Below are positions 5,476 through 6,599 of a stretch of 6,599 bases of DNA, piece after piece. Origin of the DNA: an uncultured Eubacteriales bacterium (GTDB lineage Bacteria > Bacillota > Clostridia > Oscillospirales > CAG-272). Position 1 is the stretch's first letter, and each line of letters begins with the position of its first letter. The translations under genes and the position numbers were made by a program. The stretch lies in NCBI GenBank assembly GCA_900556615.1, contig USPP01000090.1, positions 1 through 6,599 on the forward strand. The letters run 5' to 3'. Below the pieces are notes generated by a model, which did not search any database, was not told the DNA's origin, and saw nothing but the letters and a program-made list of their open reading frames with translations.

Positions 5476-5519
5476 TGCCGAAAAAGCACCGAAACATTCC
5501 GGATATTTCTTTTTCGGCA
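5476..5519 (+). terminator. Hairpin after the membrane protein gene, likely terminator
   Basis: TGCCGAAAAAG (5476-5486) and CTTTTTCGGCA (5509-5519) form a perfect 11-bp stem around a 22-base loop, seven bases past the stop codon. The following GTTTCTGTATA is only mildly T-rich, so termination could be partial. Position and stem strength favour a terminator. Confidence 0.6.
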
Positions 5520-5609
5520 GTTTCTGTATACATAGAATATAGATTTAAAATATCATAATTTTCCGACATCTTTCATTGGATTTATATAAGATAATATAGT
5601 CTTAAAAGG

Positions 5610-5638
5610 TTGCAATTTCTCCGAAAAAATGATACAAT
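5610..5638 (+). promoter_or_regulatory. Candidate promoter of trkA
   Basis: TTGCAA (5610-5615) and TACAAT (5633-5638) have a 17-base spacer and an extended -10 (TGA before TACAAT). Transcription would start near 5645. Repeat copy 4 begins at 5660, so a transcript from here would carry the entire element in its 5' leader before reaching trkA at 5880. Confidence 0.6.
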
Positions 5639-5659
5639 ATCGTGTAAGTTAACTGTTAA

Positions 5660-5830
5660 GGCAATACCGCTGGGTTCTAATGGTGCAGCCGCGCAATCCT
5701 ATTTTTCACCAGATGATACCAATTGAGGAGGCAGGAGCGACTTCTCTTCCGACAAAATTTGTGAAGTATGACGAAAAATGGATAAGCAGATATGCCGTCA
5801 AGGCGCAAGTCGTGAGCCCGGCGATATTGC
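5660..5830 (+). mobile_element. MITE-like repeat, copy 4 of 4 (171 bp), in the trkA leader
   Basis: The ends are GGCAATACCGCTGGG and, as reverse complement, GGCAATATCGCCGGG (13 of 15 identical), bounded by TTAA at 5656-5659 and 5831-5834. The core shares AATTGAGGAGG (5721-5731), AAATTTGTGAAGTATGA and GCCGTCAAGGCGCAAG with copies 1 and 2. No transposase is encoded. It sits between the best candidate trkA promoter and the trkA start, 49 bases before the ATG. AGGAGG inside it (5726-5731) is not followed by a usable start. Confidence 0.85.
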
Positions 5831-5879
5831 CTTAAACACAGATTATCGCAAAAAGCGAGAAAGGCTTTGCCGTCATAAA

Positions 5880-6599
5880 ATGAAAATTATCATAATCGGT
5901 TGCGGAAAAATCGGTACGACAATTTTATCGAGTCTTGTTGCGGAGGGACACGATATAGTCGCCGTCGATTCCGACAATGAAGTGCTCTCCGAAATCATCA
6001 ATATTTACGATGTCATGGGCGTCTGCGGAAACGGAATAGATAGTGATATTCTTAACGAAGCGGGAGCTTCAAAAGCCGAAATGTTCGTCGCCGCGACCGG
6101 CTCCGACGAGTTCAATGTGCTGAGCTGTTTTCTTGCCAAAAAGCTCGGTGCAAAAAACACAATTGCACGTATAAGGTCTCCTGAATACAACGACCGCAGC
6201 TTGGCTTTTATGCGAAAACAGCTTGAACTGTCCCTTGCGATTAATCCGGAGCTGCTGGCGGCGCATGAAATCTTCAATATTTTGAAATTTCCCTCAGCAG
6301 CTAAAATTGAAAAATTTTCCGGAAGAGGCTTTGAAATGATAGAGCTGCGCCTCAAGCCCGATTCGGCTCTTGACGGAATAAAGCTTTGGGAGCTTCGTGA
6401 AAAATATCATACGAAGGTTCTTGTCTGCTGTGTACAGCGAGACGAAAAAGTATATATTCCCGACGGTAATTTTATCCTTCACAGCGGAGACAAAATTGAA
6501 ATCACCGCTTCTCCGGCAGAAATACAAAAGCTTTTGCGCGCAATGGGAGAATTTCAAAAGCAGGCGCGGAGCGTCATGCTTCTCGGCGGAAGCCGTACC
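5880..6599 (+). CDS. trkA: TrkA, NAD-binding regulator of potassium uptake (partial)
   Basis: The first 240 residues are present; the reading frame is open at the window edge. TrkA is the cytoplasmic regulatory subunit that binds the Trk/Ktr-type potassium channel and senses nucleotides. Seen: a first RCK (TrkA-N) domain with the Rossmann motif GCGKIG (residues 7-12) and the acidic residue ending beta-2 (Asp30 in IVAVD), followed by VCGNGIDSDIL and VAATGSDEFNVLSCFLAKKLGA, typical of the family. A TrkA-C domain spans about 145-222 (PDSALDGIKLWEL, IPDGNFILHSGDKIEI). At 231 a second Rossmann repeat begins (SVMLLGGSRT). This predicts the tandem form of roughly 450 residues, not the single-repeat KtrA form. 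No good ribosome binding site lies at normal distance (GAGAAAGG is 16 bases upstream), and no alternative ATG, GTG or TTG start exists before the in-frame TAA at 5832. A trkH-type channel gene may follow outside the window. Confidence 0.93.
   Translation, partial: MKIIIIGCGKIGTTILSSLVAEGHDIVAVDSDNEVLSEIINIYDVMGVCGNGIDSDILNEAGASKAEMFVAATGSDEFNVLSCFLAKKLGAKNTIARIRSPEYNDRSLAFMRKQLELSLAINPELLAAHEIFNILKFPSAAKIEKFSGRGFEMIELRLKPDSALDGIKLWELREKYHTKVLVCCVQRDEKVYIPDGNFILHSGDKIEITASPAEIQKLLRAMGEFQKQARSVMLLGGSRT

Noticed and set aside
6005..6557. Reverse-strand frames opposite trkA
   Set aside because: They are shadows of a strongly recognised TrkA sequence on the plus strand.

Overview
The window looks like a chromosomal segment of a low-to-moderate-GC, Gram-positive, Clostridia-type anaerobe, possibly near the Oscillospiraceae/Ruminococcaceae. 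That placement is inference. It rests on strict sigma-A-like promoters (TTGACA/TATAAT, several with extended -10 TGn), purine-rich ribosome binding sites, an M29 aminopeptidase, an S11 D-Ala-D-Ala carboxypeptidase and an MtaB-type tRNA methylthiotransferase. No single gene fixes the genus.

Layout from left to right. Minus strand: the N-terminal part of mtaB (running off the left edge); a 161-bp inverted-repeat-ended element (314-474); a tandem pair of about 170-bp elements (495-667 and 672-841); an M29 aminopeptidase (842-2080) with a strong promoter; an imperfect hairpin (2212-2261); a third copy of the 170-bp element (2267-2438); a small Gly/Asn/Asp-rich lipoprotein (2490-2834); about 510 bp without a gene (2835-3346); an S11 D,D-carboxypeptidase (3347-4528); and tRNA-Val(GAC) with its own promoter and terminator. 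Plus strand: a four-helix membrane protein of unknown function (4951-5469), a fourth copy of the 170-bp element (5660-5830), and the first half of a TrkA potassium-uptake regulator running off the right edge.

The protein-coding genes are mostly separate transcription units with housekeeping roles: tRNA modification, peptide turnover, wall trimming and potassium uptake. I see no multi-gene system joining them.

The most notable content is intergenic. Four copies of a 170-173 bp non-coding element have terminal inverted repeats (GGCAATACC...) and each is bounded by a 4-bp direct repeat (TTAA, or TTAT for one copy). They behave like a MITE family. One copy lies in the probable 5' leader of trkA, one between the lipoprotein gene and a hairpin, and a tandem pair sits exactly at the stop codon of the aminopeptidase, where the TTAA target supplies the TAA. 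A second, unrelated inverted-repeat element lies just upstream of mtaB.
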